The translations under genes were made by a program, and so were the position numbers. DNA of 64,000 nt from Mesorhizobium sp. B2-7-2 (GTDB lineage Bacteria > Pseudomonadota > Alphaproteobacteria > Rhizobiales > Rhizobiaceae): positions 310,001-374,000 of the forward strand of contig NZ_VFTZ01000001.1 of the NCBI RefSeq assembly GCF_006440775.1. The letters run 5' to 3'. Positions 8,284 through 17,049 of the stretch are shown here, piece by piece; the stretch's first letter is position 1, and every line of letters starts with the position of its first letter. Below the pieces are notes generated by a model. The model was not told where the DNA came from and did not search any database. It saw nothing but the letters and a program-made list of their open reading frames with translations.

Positions 8284-9390
8284 TTACGATTTGACGATCT
8301 CCGCCACGCAGTGGACGTAGTCCATGCGGTGACCTTCGGGAGCGTGTGCGACCTCGGCTTCATAAGCGCCGTAAAGATCGTCGACGATTGCGGCACGGTC
8401 ATTGGCGGGACGCGAGGGATCGAGCGCGTTGGCAAAAACGGTTTCCGACCAGGAGCGGAGCGTCGGCACATAGGCCCTGGCGAAATCCTGCGCGTTGCCA
8501 TGGACCCGGAAGGCCTCGGCATAGGGGCACGGCGTCAGCATGGTGAAGATGTTTTCCAGCCTCAGCCCGGCCTGCGACACCGGCGAAACGGGATCGCGAA
8601 AGGGTGCTGCGAACTCGTCCGGCGTCTTGTAGAATTGCTGGAACGTCGCGTTGACATATTCCGCCTCGCTGATCCGCCCCGCCGCAACCAAATCGCGCCA
8701 ATGGCGCGCGAAGGTGTCGAACATGTCGACCCCGGTCGTATGTCCGAGATAGCGGCCTTCCTCGTCGACGCAGAAATTGGCCAGCGCCAGCCTGCCGCCG
8801 GACCTGAGCTCACGGGCCCTCGCCAATAGGATCGTCTCCCAGTCGCGCAGCCCCTGGGCGCGAAACTGCGCCCGCTCGGCCTCGGTGGCGCCGACCGCCT
8901 GGACATGGTCGGCGATCATGCAGGGCCGCTTGCTGATCCAGTGCATCGCCGTGGCGGAAAAGCCGAAGGACAGCGAATTGTCCGGCAGGATCTGGCGATA
9001 GAAGCTGGTGCCGCTGCCGAAGATGTAGAGGCCGGGCGTCTCGGCCAGCGGAACCTCGGCGGAGGTTCCCAGCAGTCCCTGGCTCAGCCGGAACAGGGTC
9101 GAGAAATCATTATGGGGCAGGTCGGTGTAGGTGATCGATATCGCCCGGTCCGGTTCCCTCTCCCGAACGGCGGAGACCAGCCGCCGCATCATGTCCATCG
9201 AGGTGCCGCCGTCAGCGGCGCCGAAATCGGCGACGGCGAATGGCTGGCCATCGGCCAGCCGAGGCATCCCGGCGACTGCCTTGACGACGAGATCGCCGAC
9301 CTTATCGATAACGTATTTGGCGCCGACGGTGTTTGCCGAGTAGTAGCCCGCCCCACGCATGGCGATCTTCTGGCCATCGGCTGCGCTCAT
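8284..9390 (-). CDS. SABATH-type carboxyl methyltransferase
   Basis: The 368-residue protein resembles plant SABATH methyltransferases (salicylate/jasmonate/indole-acetate carboxyl methyltransferases). The N-terminus MRGAGYYSANT corresponds to the family's MKGGxGxxSYxxNS. VADFGAADGGTSM is the S-adenosylmethionine-binding loop, and YTDLPHNDFSTLF matches the NDLPxNDFNxLF hallmark. FSATAMHWISKRP matches the SYSLxWLSxxP substrate-pocket segment. The length equals the family norm. These enzymes put a methyl group on small-molecule carboxylates. Here it is the last gene of a five-gene minus-strand run (LysR, Ldh, unknown, DUF3726-like, this gene). The substrate is unknown; the operon suggests a catabolic or biosynthetic intermediate. 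Confidence 0.85.
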   Translation of the reverse strand: MSAADGQKIAMRGAGYYSANTVGAKYVIDKVGDLVVKAVAGMPRLADGQPFAVADFGAADGGTSMDMMRRLVSAVREREPDRAISITYTDLPHNDFSTLFRLSQGLLGTSAEVPLAETPGLYIFGSGTSFYRQILPDNSLSFGFSATAMHWISKRPCMIADHVQAVGATEAERAQFRAQGLRDWETILLARARELRSGGRLALANFCVDEEGRYLGHTTGVDMFDTFARHWRDLVAAGRISEAEYVNATFQQFYKTPDEFAAPFRDPVSPVSQAGLRLENIFTMLTPCPYAEAFRVHGNAQDFARAYVPTLRSWSETVFANALDPSRPANDRAAIVDDLYGAYEAEVAHAPEGHRMDYVHCVAEIVKS

Positions 9391-9405
9391 TTTCTTCTCC
9401 CTTTT

Positions 9406-9984
9406 TTATTCATCGTCCACCCGGCCGCCGCCCGCGCCGCGCATGCGCGATCGCTCGCTTTCCGGCACATAGGTTCTGGCGGCGAAGGAACTGAGCGCCG
9501 CAAGGGTTTGCTCGTCTATCGCGCCGCGCCGGCCTGTGGCCGGCTGCTCGATTTCGGCGCGATGTTCGATGACGACACCGGCGCGCTTCGCCAGCCCCGC
9601 AGGTCGCGCGACGCGCATGGCCGAGCGGCGCAGCATGGCGTCGAGCCAGACCGGCAGACCGACACCAATGATCGCCAGCGGCAACGCGCTCGCCGGAGGC
9701 GGAGCGTCGAGCAGCAAAGCCGCGGTTCGGATCGGACAGAGCGGCGTTTGGGCAGGCTTGTCGGCCTCGCCTTTTCGCCAGCGCGCCGCGCGAGCAGGAT
9801 CGGGCGCCGTGAGGGATTGCGCGTTTTCGGCAAGGCTCAGCATGGCCATGCCCCAATTGTCGTCCTCGACGGCGATCCGGCGTGCGGCGCGGCCGACATC
9901 ATCGGCTAGTCCCCATGAAAACCCGACGCCCCGCGCCGCCTTGGCGCTCAGCGTTTCCACCTCGTTGAGCGACAGGTCGATCAC
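9406..9984 (-). CDS. DUF3726-like protein
   Basis: The 192-residue product starts MIDLSLNEVETLSAKAARGVGFSWGLADDVGRAARRI, a pattern I associate with the uncharacterised DUF3726 family. The middle contains alanine-rich helices and a short hydrophobic segment (ALPLAIIGVGLPVWL). Its start overlaps the stop of the 549-residue gene (ATGA), showing translational coupling, and the SABATH gene starts 15 bp after its end. The function is unknown; it is probably part of the same enzyme system as its neighbours. Confidence 0.7.
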   Translation of the reverse strand: MIDLSLNEVETLSAKAARGVGFSWGLADDVGRAARRIAVEDDNWGMAMLSLAENAQSLTAPDPARAARWRKGEADKPAQTPLCPIRTAALLLDAPPPASALPLAIIGVGLPVWLDAMLRRSAMRVARPAGLAKRAGVVIEHRAEIEQPATGRRGAIDEQTLAALSSFAARTYVPESERSRMRGAGGGRVDDE

Positions 9985-11630
9985 GCGGCTTCTCCTGCCT
10001 GCGCGGCGACATCCTCGATCAGCGGCTCGCCGCTGAACAGCGCGATGCGCAACCAGCGGTCAGACCGTGGATCGAAGCTGCGCGCGCCGAAGAAGGCCAG
10101 CTTGGCACGCAATATGTCGACGGGCCGCAATTCGGCGCCGATCAGATTGTCGTGGATCTCGGCATAGGGGAATTTCGCGACGATCTGGGCGCGCCGCACC
10201 GCATGGCGCCATTCAGGCCGGCGCAGCAGGAAGTCCGCGACACTGGCCGAGGCCGGCTCCTGCGCCAACGCGGCCGCCAGGCTGAGGGCATCGCGCGCGG
10301 TGGCCAAAGGTTGTTCGAGCTCGGCGCCGTCCTCCTCGAACCGCTCGCCGAGCCGGGGCTCGAGCTTCTCCGCCGATACATACCAGAAGCGCGCATTGGC
10401 AGCCGGCTGAGCAAAGTCGATTGCCCTCGCCCATGAATAGCAGTCGAGAAGCGCCTGGCGCAGCGAGCCGCAGTCCATGCCGCCGTCGATGGCATGGCCG
10501 AGCGTCTCGTCGGCTTTCATCGTGTCGCCGAGCTCGTCGACCAGCGCCCCGTGCGGCTCGAGGATCAGGGAGACGCAGGCCTCCTGCCCTTCCAGGGAGA
10601 AGTGCTCTTCCGCGAAGCGGTAGAGCACGTCCCAGGGCTGCGGGTTCGCCAGAAGCCGGTCGAGGTTTTCGGCCAGCCTATCGAGATCGGCGGCCAGGGA
10701 TCGTGTCGCGGCGGCCTGTCGGTCATCGTCGCTGTGCCAGCGGGCGACGCGTTGGGCCAGATCGGCGAGCGCCTGTGCAAAGATTTTCCGTTCCGCCTCG
10801 CCTGCCTGCGGCTCGGCGCGCACCCGCGCCAGCGCGGTTTCGCGGGCGAGGAACCAGCTATGCGTCAGCAGCGGATGGCGCACGAGGAAGGGCGCCATGC
10901 CGAGTCCCGTGGCGTTACCCACGCCGAGCGCCCGGCGCAAGTCCGGCGCCAGCCTCGCCGCGCCGGCCGGATTGCGGCGACCCGCGATGTGGTCGACCAA
11001 GTCGAGCGTGAAGGATCGGATCAGCCAGACGGTGAGCATCTCGGCCTGGAAAGACCCGGCAAGCTCCGGGCGCGCGGCGATCTCGTCGCGGTCGGCAATG
11101 CCGAACTTGCCGTTGCCGTAGACGGCCGTGGTGCGCAGCAGATAGCCGACGCCGAGAAGTTGCTCCGCGTCCGGCTGTTGTCCCCGCACCAGCGCCGACG
11201 CCACGTCCTCGAACAGCCGCACGCTCTTGTTCGCGCGCGCCAGCACCAACTCGCTTCTGGTGTAGCGGCCCGCCTCCTGCAGCGGCGCATTTGCTTCCAG
11301 TCGCGCGATTTCGGCTTGACCCGGCAATCCGTCGTAAAGCACGTAGCTCGTGTCCCAGGCCTGCGCGATCACCCGGTCGGATCGCTTCTCATCGTCGAGC
11401 GGGGTCGAGAAGGCGACCAGGCTGTAGGTTCTGGCCGGCGTCTCGACCGCATAGACCGCACGCCCGAACCCGTTGTCGTTGAGGTCGAACAGGTGCTTAC
11501 GGACACGCCATTTCTCCCTGGTGGCGCGGCGGATCAGCTGGCGCAGGAAGCTGAGCCGCGTCGGATGCGCCGCGCCCAGCCGCTTAAGGCGCATGACGAC
11601 CTCCGGCGGGCGCAGCGCGATCGCCGTCAT
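9981..11630 (-). CDS. Large conserved protein of unknown function, 549 aa
   Basis: No known domain was recognised. The N-terminus (RRATREKWRVRKHLFDLNDNGFGRAVYAVETPARTYSLVAFSTPLDDEKRSDRVIA) looks like a compact alpha/beta domain. The rest is helical with repeated acidic stretches, including YLLRTTAVYGNGKFGIADRD and FYVSAEKLEPRLGE-like segments. There is no signal peptide or membrane helix, so it is probably cytoplasmic. It overlaps Ldh upstream and the DUF3726-like gene downstream (both ATGA junctions), so the three are made together. The strict coupling suggests a complex or sequential steps on one substrate. It may be a large enzyme of an undescribed pathway. Confidence 0.75.
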   Translation of the reverse strand: MTAIALRPPEVVMRLKRLGAAHPTRLSFLRQLIRRATREKWRVRKHLFDLNDNGFGRAVYAVETPARTYSLVAFSTPLDDEKRSDRVIAQAWDTSYVLYDGLPGQAEIARLEANAPLQEAGRYTRSELVLARANKSVRLFEDVASALVRGQQPDAEQLLGVGYLLRTTAVYGNGKFGIADRDEIAARPELAGSFQAEMLTVWLIRSFTLDLVDHIAGRRNPAGAARLAPDLRRALGVGNATGLGMAPFLVRHPLLTHSWFLARETALARVRAEPQAGEAERKIFAQALADLAQRVARWHSDDDRQAAATRSLAADLDRLAENLDRLLANPQPWDVLYRFAEEHFSLEGQEACVSLILEPHGALVDELGDTMKADETLGHAIDGGMDCGSLRQALLDCYSWARAIDFAQPAANARFWYVSAEKLEPRLGERFEEDGAELEQPLATARDALSLAAALAQEPASASVADFLLRRPEWRHAVRRAQIVAKFPYAEIHDNLIGAELRPVDILRAKLAFFGARSFDPRSDRWLRIALFSGEPLIEDVAAQAGEAA

Positions 11631-12643
11631 GCGGCGGTCCCGGCCAGCTTTTCGAGCGTGGCGAGCGTTTCGGCGGCCACCGCGATGCCTTCGGTTGCAT
11701 TCCGCTCTCGCGCGTCAAAGCGCCTCGTGCCCGGAAGCCTCGCTTCACCGACAAAGGCGCCGGTGACGGTTTCCAGATTCCCCGCGAATGCCCCGGCCGA
11801 GGTCGCATCGGGCGAGATTGCCAGGAAGAACTGGCCGGTTCCAGGCGGGCCACCGGCCTTGCCGGAGAAGGGGCTGGCGACAAGCCCGGGGTTGGCTCCC
11901 GTCAGGCATGCGGCGAAGACCTCCACCAAGAGCGCCGAGCCGACGCCCTTGTAGCCGCCCGCCGGCACCATCGTGCCCTTCAACGCTTCGCCGGCATCGG
12001 TGGTCGTCTCGCCGCTTGCGTCGAAAGCCCAGCCGGGTGGGATCGGCTCGCCGGCGCGGGCGCGCTTGATGACCTCGCTCTTGGCGACGACGCTGGCGCT
12101 CTGGTCGATGACGAAGCGCGCGCCGGCCTGCCCGTCCGGGACGGCCAGCGACCAGGGATTGGTGCCCAGCGCCGCCTCGCGGCCGCCCCAGGGCGCGATC
12201 GAGGCCGGCGCATTGGTGAAGCCTAGCCCGACCAGGTCGGCCTGGGCGATCCGCTCGGTGTGATAGCCGAGCGCGCCGCAATTATAGGAGTTGCGGATGG
12301 CGAGCGCCGCCACGCCCTGCGTGCGTGCCGCCTCGATGAGCGCCGTCAGGCCGAGGGCGATGGCCGCATGCGCGAAGCCGTTGGCGGCGTCGACCGCGAC
12401 GACCGCCGGAGCCGGCCGCGTCAGGCGCGGCTCGGCCTGCCCCAGCACCTTGCCGCAGGTCAGATGCTCGCAATAGGTCGACAGATACATCAAGCCGTGC
12501 GACTTCAACCCGTCGCGTTCCGCCGCCGCGATGCCCGCGGCCAGCGCCCCGGCCTGACCCTCGCTGGCGCCGTGGCGCAGCAACGCGGCGCGGGCGAGCG
12601 TTTCGATGCGGGCTTGCGTCAGGCGTGTCATTCCCTCACCCAC
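11627..12643 (-). CDS. Ldh family oxidoreductase (malate/L-lactate dehydrogenase type 2)
   Basis: The 338-residue protein belongs to the malate/ureidoglycolate/sulpholactate/pyrroline-2-carboxylate reductase family. Features are the N-terminal helical domain (ARAALLRHGASEGQAGALAAGI), SHGLMYLSTYCE with the catalytic His, SYNCGALGYHTERIAQADLVGLGFTNAP, GTNPWSLAVP and VPAGGYKGVGSALLVEVFAACLTGA. Enzymes of the family reduce 2-keto acids or cyclic imines with NAD(P)H. The stop overlaps the next gene (ATGA), and the LysR gene ends 3 bp upstream. With the aldehyde dehydrogenase and dipeptidase across the divergent promoter it may act on a 2-oxo acid or a cyclic imino acid. Confidence 0.9.
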   Translation of the reverse strand: MGEGMTRLTQARIETLARAALLRHGASEGQAGALAAGIAAAERDGLKSHGLMYLSTYCEHLTCGKVLGQAEPRLTRPAPAVVAVDAANGFAHAAIALGLTALIEAARTQGVAALAIRNSYNCGALGYHTERIAQADLVGLGFTNAPASIAPWGGREAALGTNPWSLAVPDGQAGARFVIDQSASVVAKSEVIKRARAGEPIPPGWAFDASGETTTDAGEALKGTMVPAGGYKGVGSALLVEVFAACLTGANPGLVASPFSGKAGGPPGTGQFFLAISPDATSAGAFAGNLETVTGAFVGEARLPGTRRFDARERNATEGIAVAAETLATLEKLAGTAA

Positions 12644-12646
12644 CGA

Positions 12647-13555
12647 TCATGCCGCCGCATAGCCGAACTCTCCTTCGCTCGCCCGGGTCTGCAGGCGAAT
12701 GCATTCGATAAAGCGCAGCGACGCCGGCTGCAGGTTACGACCCTCCTTGGCGATCCAGCCGACGGTGCGGCTCGAACGCGGATCGGCAAGCGGCACGAAG
12801 CGCACGTCGTGGCTCGATTTCCAGCGGCAGAGCCGCGGCAGGATGGTAACGCCGAGCCCGGCCTCCACCATCGCCAAATTGGAGCTCACATTGGTCGCGG
12901 TGAGCTTGGAGCCGGCGGCGAGCGCTTCGGTCTCGGCAAGCCCGAGTGCCGCGGCCGCGCCATTGCGGATGAAGCTCTCGCCATCGAGCTCAGCCCATTT
13001 CAACGGGCGCTTCGATCTTGCCAGGGGATGGTCGGCCGGGCAGACGAAATCGAGCGGCTCATGGAACAGCGGCTCGAAGCTAAGCTGCGTCCGCCTGCCA
13101 GCGAGCACGCAGAGGCCCACCTCCACCATGCCATTCTCGACCGCCTCGACGATGGCGCTGGAATCGCTGTCGCGGACGTGGATGTCGAACCGGCTGCCTT
13201 CGGCGCGAAGCTTGGCGATCGCGCGCGGCAGCAAGGTCACCGCGACCGAAGGCACGCTGGCCACGTCGCAGCGCCCCCGCCGGTCCGCCGCGTAGCTGGT
13301 GATCGCCAGGCAGGCGCGATCGTAATGCGCGATCATGGCGCGCGCCTCGTCGAGCACGATACGGCCGACCGGCGAAAGCGCGCCCTTGCGCTCGCTCTCG
13401 AACAGCGGCGCCCCGATATCGTCTTCCAGTTGCTTCAAGGTCATCGACACAGCGGACGGCGTGCGGCCGATCTGGTCGGCGGCGGCACGCACGCCGCCGG
13501 TCTCGCAGACCGCGACGAAACTGCGCATGCCGGTCAGGCTGATGGTTCTGGTCAC
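12647..13555 (-). CDS. LysR family transcriptional regulator (divergent metabolic cluster)
   Basis: The protein has an N-terminal winged HTH (SFVAVCETGGVRAAADQIGRTPSAVSMTLKQLEDDIGAPLFESERKG) and a C-terminal substrate-binding domain (VASVPSVAVTLLPRAIAKLRAE, LSFEPLFHEPLDFVCPADHPLA), 302 residues in total. It is the first gene of the minus-strand run and is divergent from the aldehyde dehydrogenase gene. The ~100-bp gap between them holds two direct repeats of AGCTTG(C/A)(C/T)TGAA with a 30-bp period, a plausible binding region. It probably activates one or both arms in response to a pathway metabolite. Confidence 0.93.
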   Translation of the reverse strand: MTRTISLTGMRSFVAVCETGGVRAAADQIGRTPSAVSMTLKQLEDDIGAPLFESERKGALSPVGRIVLDEARAMIAHYDRACLAITSYAADRRGRCDVASVPSVAVTLLPRAIAKLRAEGSRFDIHVRDSDSSAIVEAVENGMVEVGLCVLAGRRTQLSFEPLFHEPLDFVCPADHPLARSKRPLKWAELDGESFIRNGAAAALGLAETEALAAGSKLTATNVSSNLAMVEAGLGVTILPRLCRWKSSHDVRFVPLADPRSSRTVGWIAKEGRNLQPASLRFIECIRLQTRASEGEFGYAAA

Positions 13556-13560
13556 TGTTA

Positions 13561-13602
13561 AGCTTGCCTGAACATTTGTGCCAAAAATTGAGCTTGATTG
13601 AA
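13561..13602. promoter_or_regulatory. Direct repeats AGCTTGmyTGAA, 30-bp period (LysR site candidate)
   Basis: AGCTTGCCTGAA at 13561-13572 and AGCTTGATTGAA at 13591-13602 are spaced exactly 30 bp, about three helical turns, in the divergent LysR/aldehyde-dehydrogenase promoter region. Same-face repeats fit a LysR tetramer. Assignment to this regulator is inferred from position. Confidence 0.45.
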
Positions 13603-13655
13603 GTTCACAGCATTGGTTAGGTCGTTGTCAACCGAATTGATGCAGGTGGAACAGG

Positions 13656-15104
13656 ATGTTGAGCGGTCAGAACTTCGTTGCAGGTGAATGGCGCGACGGT
13701 GCCGACTGGGTCGAGGATATCAATCCGTCCGACGTGACCGATGTTGTCGGGCGTTTCGCGCAGGCACGGCAGTCCGACATCCATGACGCCGTCGCGGCGG
13801 CGCAAGGCGCGCAACCGGAATGGGCGGCGGCCGGGCTGGAAGCGCGAGCCGCCGTTCTGGACGCCATCGGACGCGAGTTGATGGCGCGCTCGAAGGAGCT
13901 TGGCGAGCTGCTGTCGCGCGAGGAGGGCAAGACCCTTCTCGAGGGCGTCGGCGAGGTCTATCGCGCCGGCCAGTTCTTCACCTATTTCGCCGCGGAGGCC
14001 TTGCGCAATCTGGGTTCCTCGTCCGATTCCGTCAGGGCCGGCGTCGATGTGCTTATCGAGCGCGAGCCGCTTGGGGTCGTCGCGATCATTTCGCCCTGGA
14101 ATTTCCCCATCGCCACCGCGTCCTGGAAGATCGCGCCGGCGCTTGCCTTCGGCAATGCCGTTATCTGGAAGCCGGCCAGCGTCACGCCGGCCAGCGCCTG
14201 GGCGCTCACCGAGATCATCAGCCGGCAGGCGATCCCGAAGGGCCTTTTCAACCTGGTGATGGGTTCAGGATCGACGATCGGCCGCGAGCTTGCCGTCAAT
14301 GCCGACATACAAGGGCTGAGCTTCACCGGCTCCGGCGCCATCGGCTCCGGCATCGCCGCGCTCGCCGCCGCGCGCTTCGTGAAGCTGCAGCTCGAAATGG
14401 GGTCGAAGAATCCATTTGTGATCATGGACGATGCAGACCTCGATCGCGCCGTCGACCTTGCCGTGAACGGCGCCTTCGGCGGCACCGGCCAGAAGTGCAC
14501 GGCCTCGTCCCGCCTGATCGTCCACCGGCAGGTGCATGACGCCTTCGTCGAGAAGCTGCTGGCGAAAACAAAGGCCCTGAAGGTCGGCCATGCGCTCGAA
14601 GCCGGCGTCCAGATGGGGCCGGTCGTCAGCGCCGAGCAGCTCTCGGCCAATCTCGATTATGTGACGCTCGGCATCAGCGAAGGCGCCGAGCTTGCGACCG
14701 GCGGCGAGGCGCTCGATCTGGCGCATCGCGGCCACTACATGGCGCCGGCCGTATTCCTCAACGGCCGCTCGCGCATGCGCATCAACCAGGAGGAGATGTT
14801 TGCGCCGATAACCTGCGTGATGGCTGCCGACGATCTCGACGAGGCGATTTTCCTTGCCAACGATACGCCCTATGGGCTGACGGCCGGCATCGCTACGCGC
14901 TCGCTGGCGCGCGCCACGAAGTTCCGCCACGCCTCGCGCTCCGGCTGCGTCATGGTCAACCTGGCGACCGCCGGCACCGATTATCACGTGCCGTTCGGCG
15001 GCGTCCGCGCCTCGAGCTACGGTCCGCGCGAGCAAGGCCGCGCCGCGGTCGAGTTCTACACCCAGGTCAAGACCTCCTACATCCACGCGGGCGCGCCCGA
15101 ATGA
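13656..15104 (+). CDS. Aldehyde dehydrogenase family protein
   Basis: This NAD(P)-dependent aldehyde dehydrogenase has 482 residues. It shows VVAIISPWNFPIAT (active-site Asn region), SFTGSGAIGSGIA (nucleotide-binding loop), LQLEMGSKNPFVIMDDADL (catalytic Glu) and GGTGQKCTASSRLIV (catalytic Cys). Overall it is closest to semialdehyde dehydrogenases such as 2-oxoglutarate-semialdehyde (2,5-dioxovalerate) dehydrogenases. It is divergent from LysR and overlaps the start of the M19 dipeptidase gene by 4 bp, so they form a two-gene operon. Together with the Ldh-family enzyme it may oxidise a semialdehyde produced from an amino or imino acid. The substrate is an inference. Confidence 0.9.
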   Translation: MLSGQNFVAGEWRDGADWVEDINPSDVTDVVGRFAQARQSDIHDAVAAAQGAQPEWAAAGLEARAAVLDAIGRELMARSKELGELLSREEGKTLLEGVGEVYRAGQFFTYFAAEALRNLGSSSDSVRAGVDVLIEREPLGVVAIISPWNFPIATASWKIAPALAFGNAVIWKPASVTPASAWALTEIISRQAIPKGLFNLVMGSGSTIGRELAVNADIQGLSFTGSGAIGSGIAALAAARFVKLQLEMGSKNPFVIMDDADLDRAVDLAVNGAFGGTGQKCTASSRLIVHRQVHDAFVEKLLAKTKALKVGHALEAGVQMGPVVSAEQLSANLDYVTLGISEGAELATGGEALDLAHRGHYMAPAVFLNGRSRMRINQEEMFAPITCVMAADDLDEAIFLANDTPYGLTAGIATRSLARATKFRHASRSGCVMVNLATAGTDYHVPFGGVRASSYGPREQGRAAVEFYTQVKTSYIHAGAPE

Positions 15105-16099
15105 CCAGCGACGCGCCGCAGATGCTCATCGATGGGCTGCAATACTGCAACTGGTCGCGCGCAATTTTCGAGGAGATGCGCCGGGGCGGGCTGACCGCGG
15201 TTCATGCCACGGTCGGCTATCACGAAGGTTTCCGCGAGACGGTGCGCCATCTCGTCGATTGGCGCACTTGGCTTCGCGACAATGAGGACCTGATCCTCCT
15301 GGCGCGCGATGCGGGCGACATCGAGCGGGCGCGGGCCTCAAACCGGACGGCGATCCTGCTTGGCCTGCAGAACCCGATGCCGATCGAGGACGACATCGGC
15401 CTGATCGAGATGCTTTTCGATCTCGGCATCCGCTTCATGCAGCTCACCTACAACAACCAGTCGCTGCTCGGCTGCGGCTGGATGGAAAAGGAGGACAGCG
15501 GCCTGACACGGATGGGGCGCGAGGTGATCGCCGAGATGAACCGGCTCGGCATGATCATCGATCTGTCCCACGCCGGCGAGCGGACCGCACTGGAAGCGAT
15601 CGCGCTCTCCGAGCGGCCGGTGGTCGTCAGCCACGCCAATCCACGCTGGCTGCGCGACAGCAACCGCAATGTCTCCAAGGCCCTCTTGCAGGCATTGCGC
15701 GCAAAGGAGGGGCTGCTCGGCCTGTCGCTGTATCCGCTGCACCTTCCGAACGGATCGGACACGACGCTGGAGCAGTTCGGGAAAATGGCTGCGGAAGCGG
15801 CCGGGATCATGGGACCTGACCATCTTGGCATCGGCTCGGATCTCTGCCAGGACCAGCCCGACAGCGTGGTGCGCTGGATGCGCGAAGGCCGCTGGACCCG
15901 CGAGACACAGGCGGCGGCAAGTTTCCCGCAGCAACCATCCTGGTTCAGGTCGAACCTCGATTTTGCAACGCTTTCGGAGGGCCTTCTCTCGGCGGGCTTT
16001 GACAAGGCGCAAACGTCGCTCTTGCTCGGCGGCGCCTGGCATCGCTTCCTCGAGACCAATCTGCCTTCGACCCGGGATTCGCAAGCCACCAGTAGGTAG
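15101..16099 (+). CDS. Membrane dipeptidase family (M19) protein
   Basis: The 332-residue product matches the M19 renal-dipeptidase family of binuclear zinc amidohydrolases. It has QLTYNNQSLLGCGWMEKEDSGLT, MIIDLSHAGERTALEAI, VVVSHANPRWL and DHLGIGSDL, which carry the conserved His/Asp/Glu positions. The usual N-terminal DxH metal site is modified (DGLQYCNWS rather than DGHND), as in many bacterial members outside the classical dipeptidases, so the true substrate may not be a dipeptide. It has no signal peptide, hence it is cytoplasmic. It is coupled to the aldehyde dehydrogenase gene. Confidence 0.88.
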   Translation: MTSDAPQMLIDGLQYCNWSRAIFEEMRRGGLTAVHATVGYHEGFRETVRHLVDWRTWLRDNEDLILLARDAGDIERARASNRTAILLGLQNPMPIEDDIGLIEMLFDLGIRFMQLTYNNQSLLGCGWMEKEDSGLTRMGREVIAEMNRLGMIIDLSHAGERTALEAIALSERPVVVSHANPRWLRDSNRNVSKALLQALRAKEGLLGLSLYPLHLPNGSDTTLEQFGKMAAEAAGIMGPDHLGIGSDLCQDQPDSVVRWMREGRWTRETQAAASFPQQPSWFRSNLDFATLSEGLLSAGFDKAQTSLLLGGAWHRFLETNLPSTRDSQATSR

Positions 16100-16299
16100 A
16101 TTTGCCCCGCATGCGTACACACCAAGCACGGTCTCAGGTTAATACCACGCCAGATCCCGTTAGCACCGCGGCCACTCTGGTCGCCGCCAACGTCTGCTTC
16201 CGTCGAGCGGCAAGCCTGTTTCTACGGCCGATTTGAAGCGCATCGCGGCCCGCCAACCTTGGGGCCGCGAGCAGAAAGTCGGCTTTTGGCCTGGTGGAC

Positions 16300-16422
16300 G
16301 GCTATCGCGCGAAGGGCATGACGCATGTGGAAAGCGACGTAGTCCCAGGCGCCAGCCATTATGCAGTGGCCGACAATCCGGACGGTGTGGCTGAGGTGAT
16401 TGAACGGTACCCCGCGCGATGA
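16300..16422 (+). pseudogene. Alpha/beta-hydrolase, C-terminal remnant
   Basis: In frame from 16300 the DNA encodes about 40 residues, GYRAKGMTHVESDVVPGASHYAVADNPDGVAEVIERY, then stops. This is the C-terminal end of an alpha/beta hydrolase with the catalytic-His segment (ASHY.V.DNPD.VA..I). Nothing of the rest of such a protein is visible upstream, so it is a remnant. Confidence 0.6.
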
Positions 16423-16432
16423 GAAGAAGTTG

Positions 16433-16762
16433 ATGACCGAGGTTACAAGCGAGAATATGGCAGCGCCCAAAATCGTCGATCGGAATACGTTCCAGGTCGA
16501 ACAGGACGTCTTGCCGGTGCGCGAGAAGGCCCATACGCACGAGGGCGACGCCATCGTTTATACCGGGGTTTTACGTTTTGGAGTGCCGAGGAACTTTTCC
16601 CCTTGGACCAAGTTGGACGAGAGCAAGCGCTTTTTTCTGGAAGTATATGAAGCCATGAAAGTGACGGACGATGAAAATCATCTCCTGTTCACGCTTCAGG
16701 TCGCGGCGAAAGTCCCATCAGGGACGCTCTATATACCGCAAACGGAGGCTGTGCACGGCTAG
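16433..16762 (+). pseudogene. DUF899-like protein, N-terminal remnant fused to other sequence
   Basis: The segment PKIVDRNTFQVEQDVLPVREKAHTHEGDAI matches the N-terminus of the thioredoxin-like DUF899 family. Full members are about 240 residues and continue with a conserved 'RRRLPMVEVD' segment that is absent here. Instead the frame continues with unrelated sequence (LDESKRFFLEVYEAMK...) and stops at 110 residues. It starts 10 bp after the hydrolase remnant. It is probably a decayed gene, though it could still be translated. Confidence 0.5.
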
Positions 16763-17049
16763 GCCGCCGTCCGACAAAAAGCCGCCGGCCAGAGCCAGCG
16801 GGCAGTACTGGAGTAGCCTGAGGGCGCGAAGTGGCAACGTGCGCGGCAGGCTACTCGGGAACAGCGCAAATGCCCGAGTTGTTCCCCCGACACCTGTGTC
16901 ATGCCCGTCAGTCGTAACACGCGTCGGACAGACGTCTTATCCGCCAACTCATAAGTCCAGACGACGCAACATATTCCGCAGATCTTCATTTGGGAGTGCT
17001 GGCGAGCATAGTCCCTTCATCGCCAGTTCATGCATGCCCACCATTACCT

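Noticed and set aside
10494..11954. 486-residue plus-strand frame, and 12260-13561 (433 residues)
   Set aside because: Antisense to the 549-residue gene, Ldh and LysR, which have coupled junctions and recognisable motifs.
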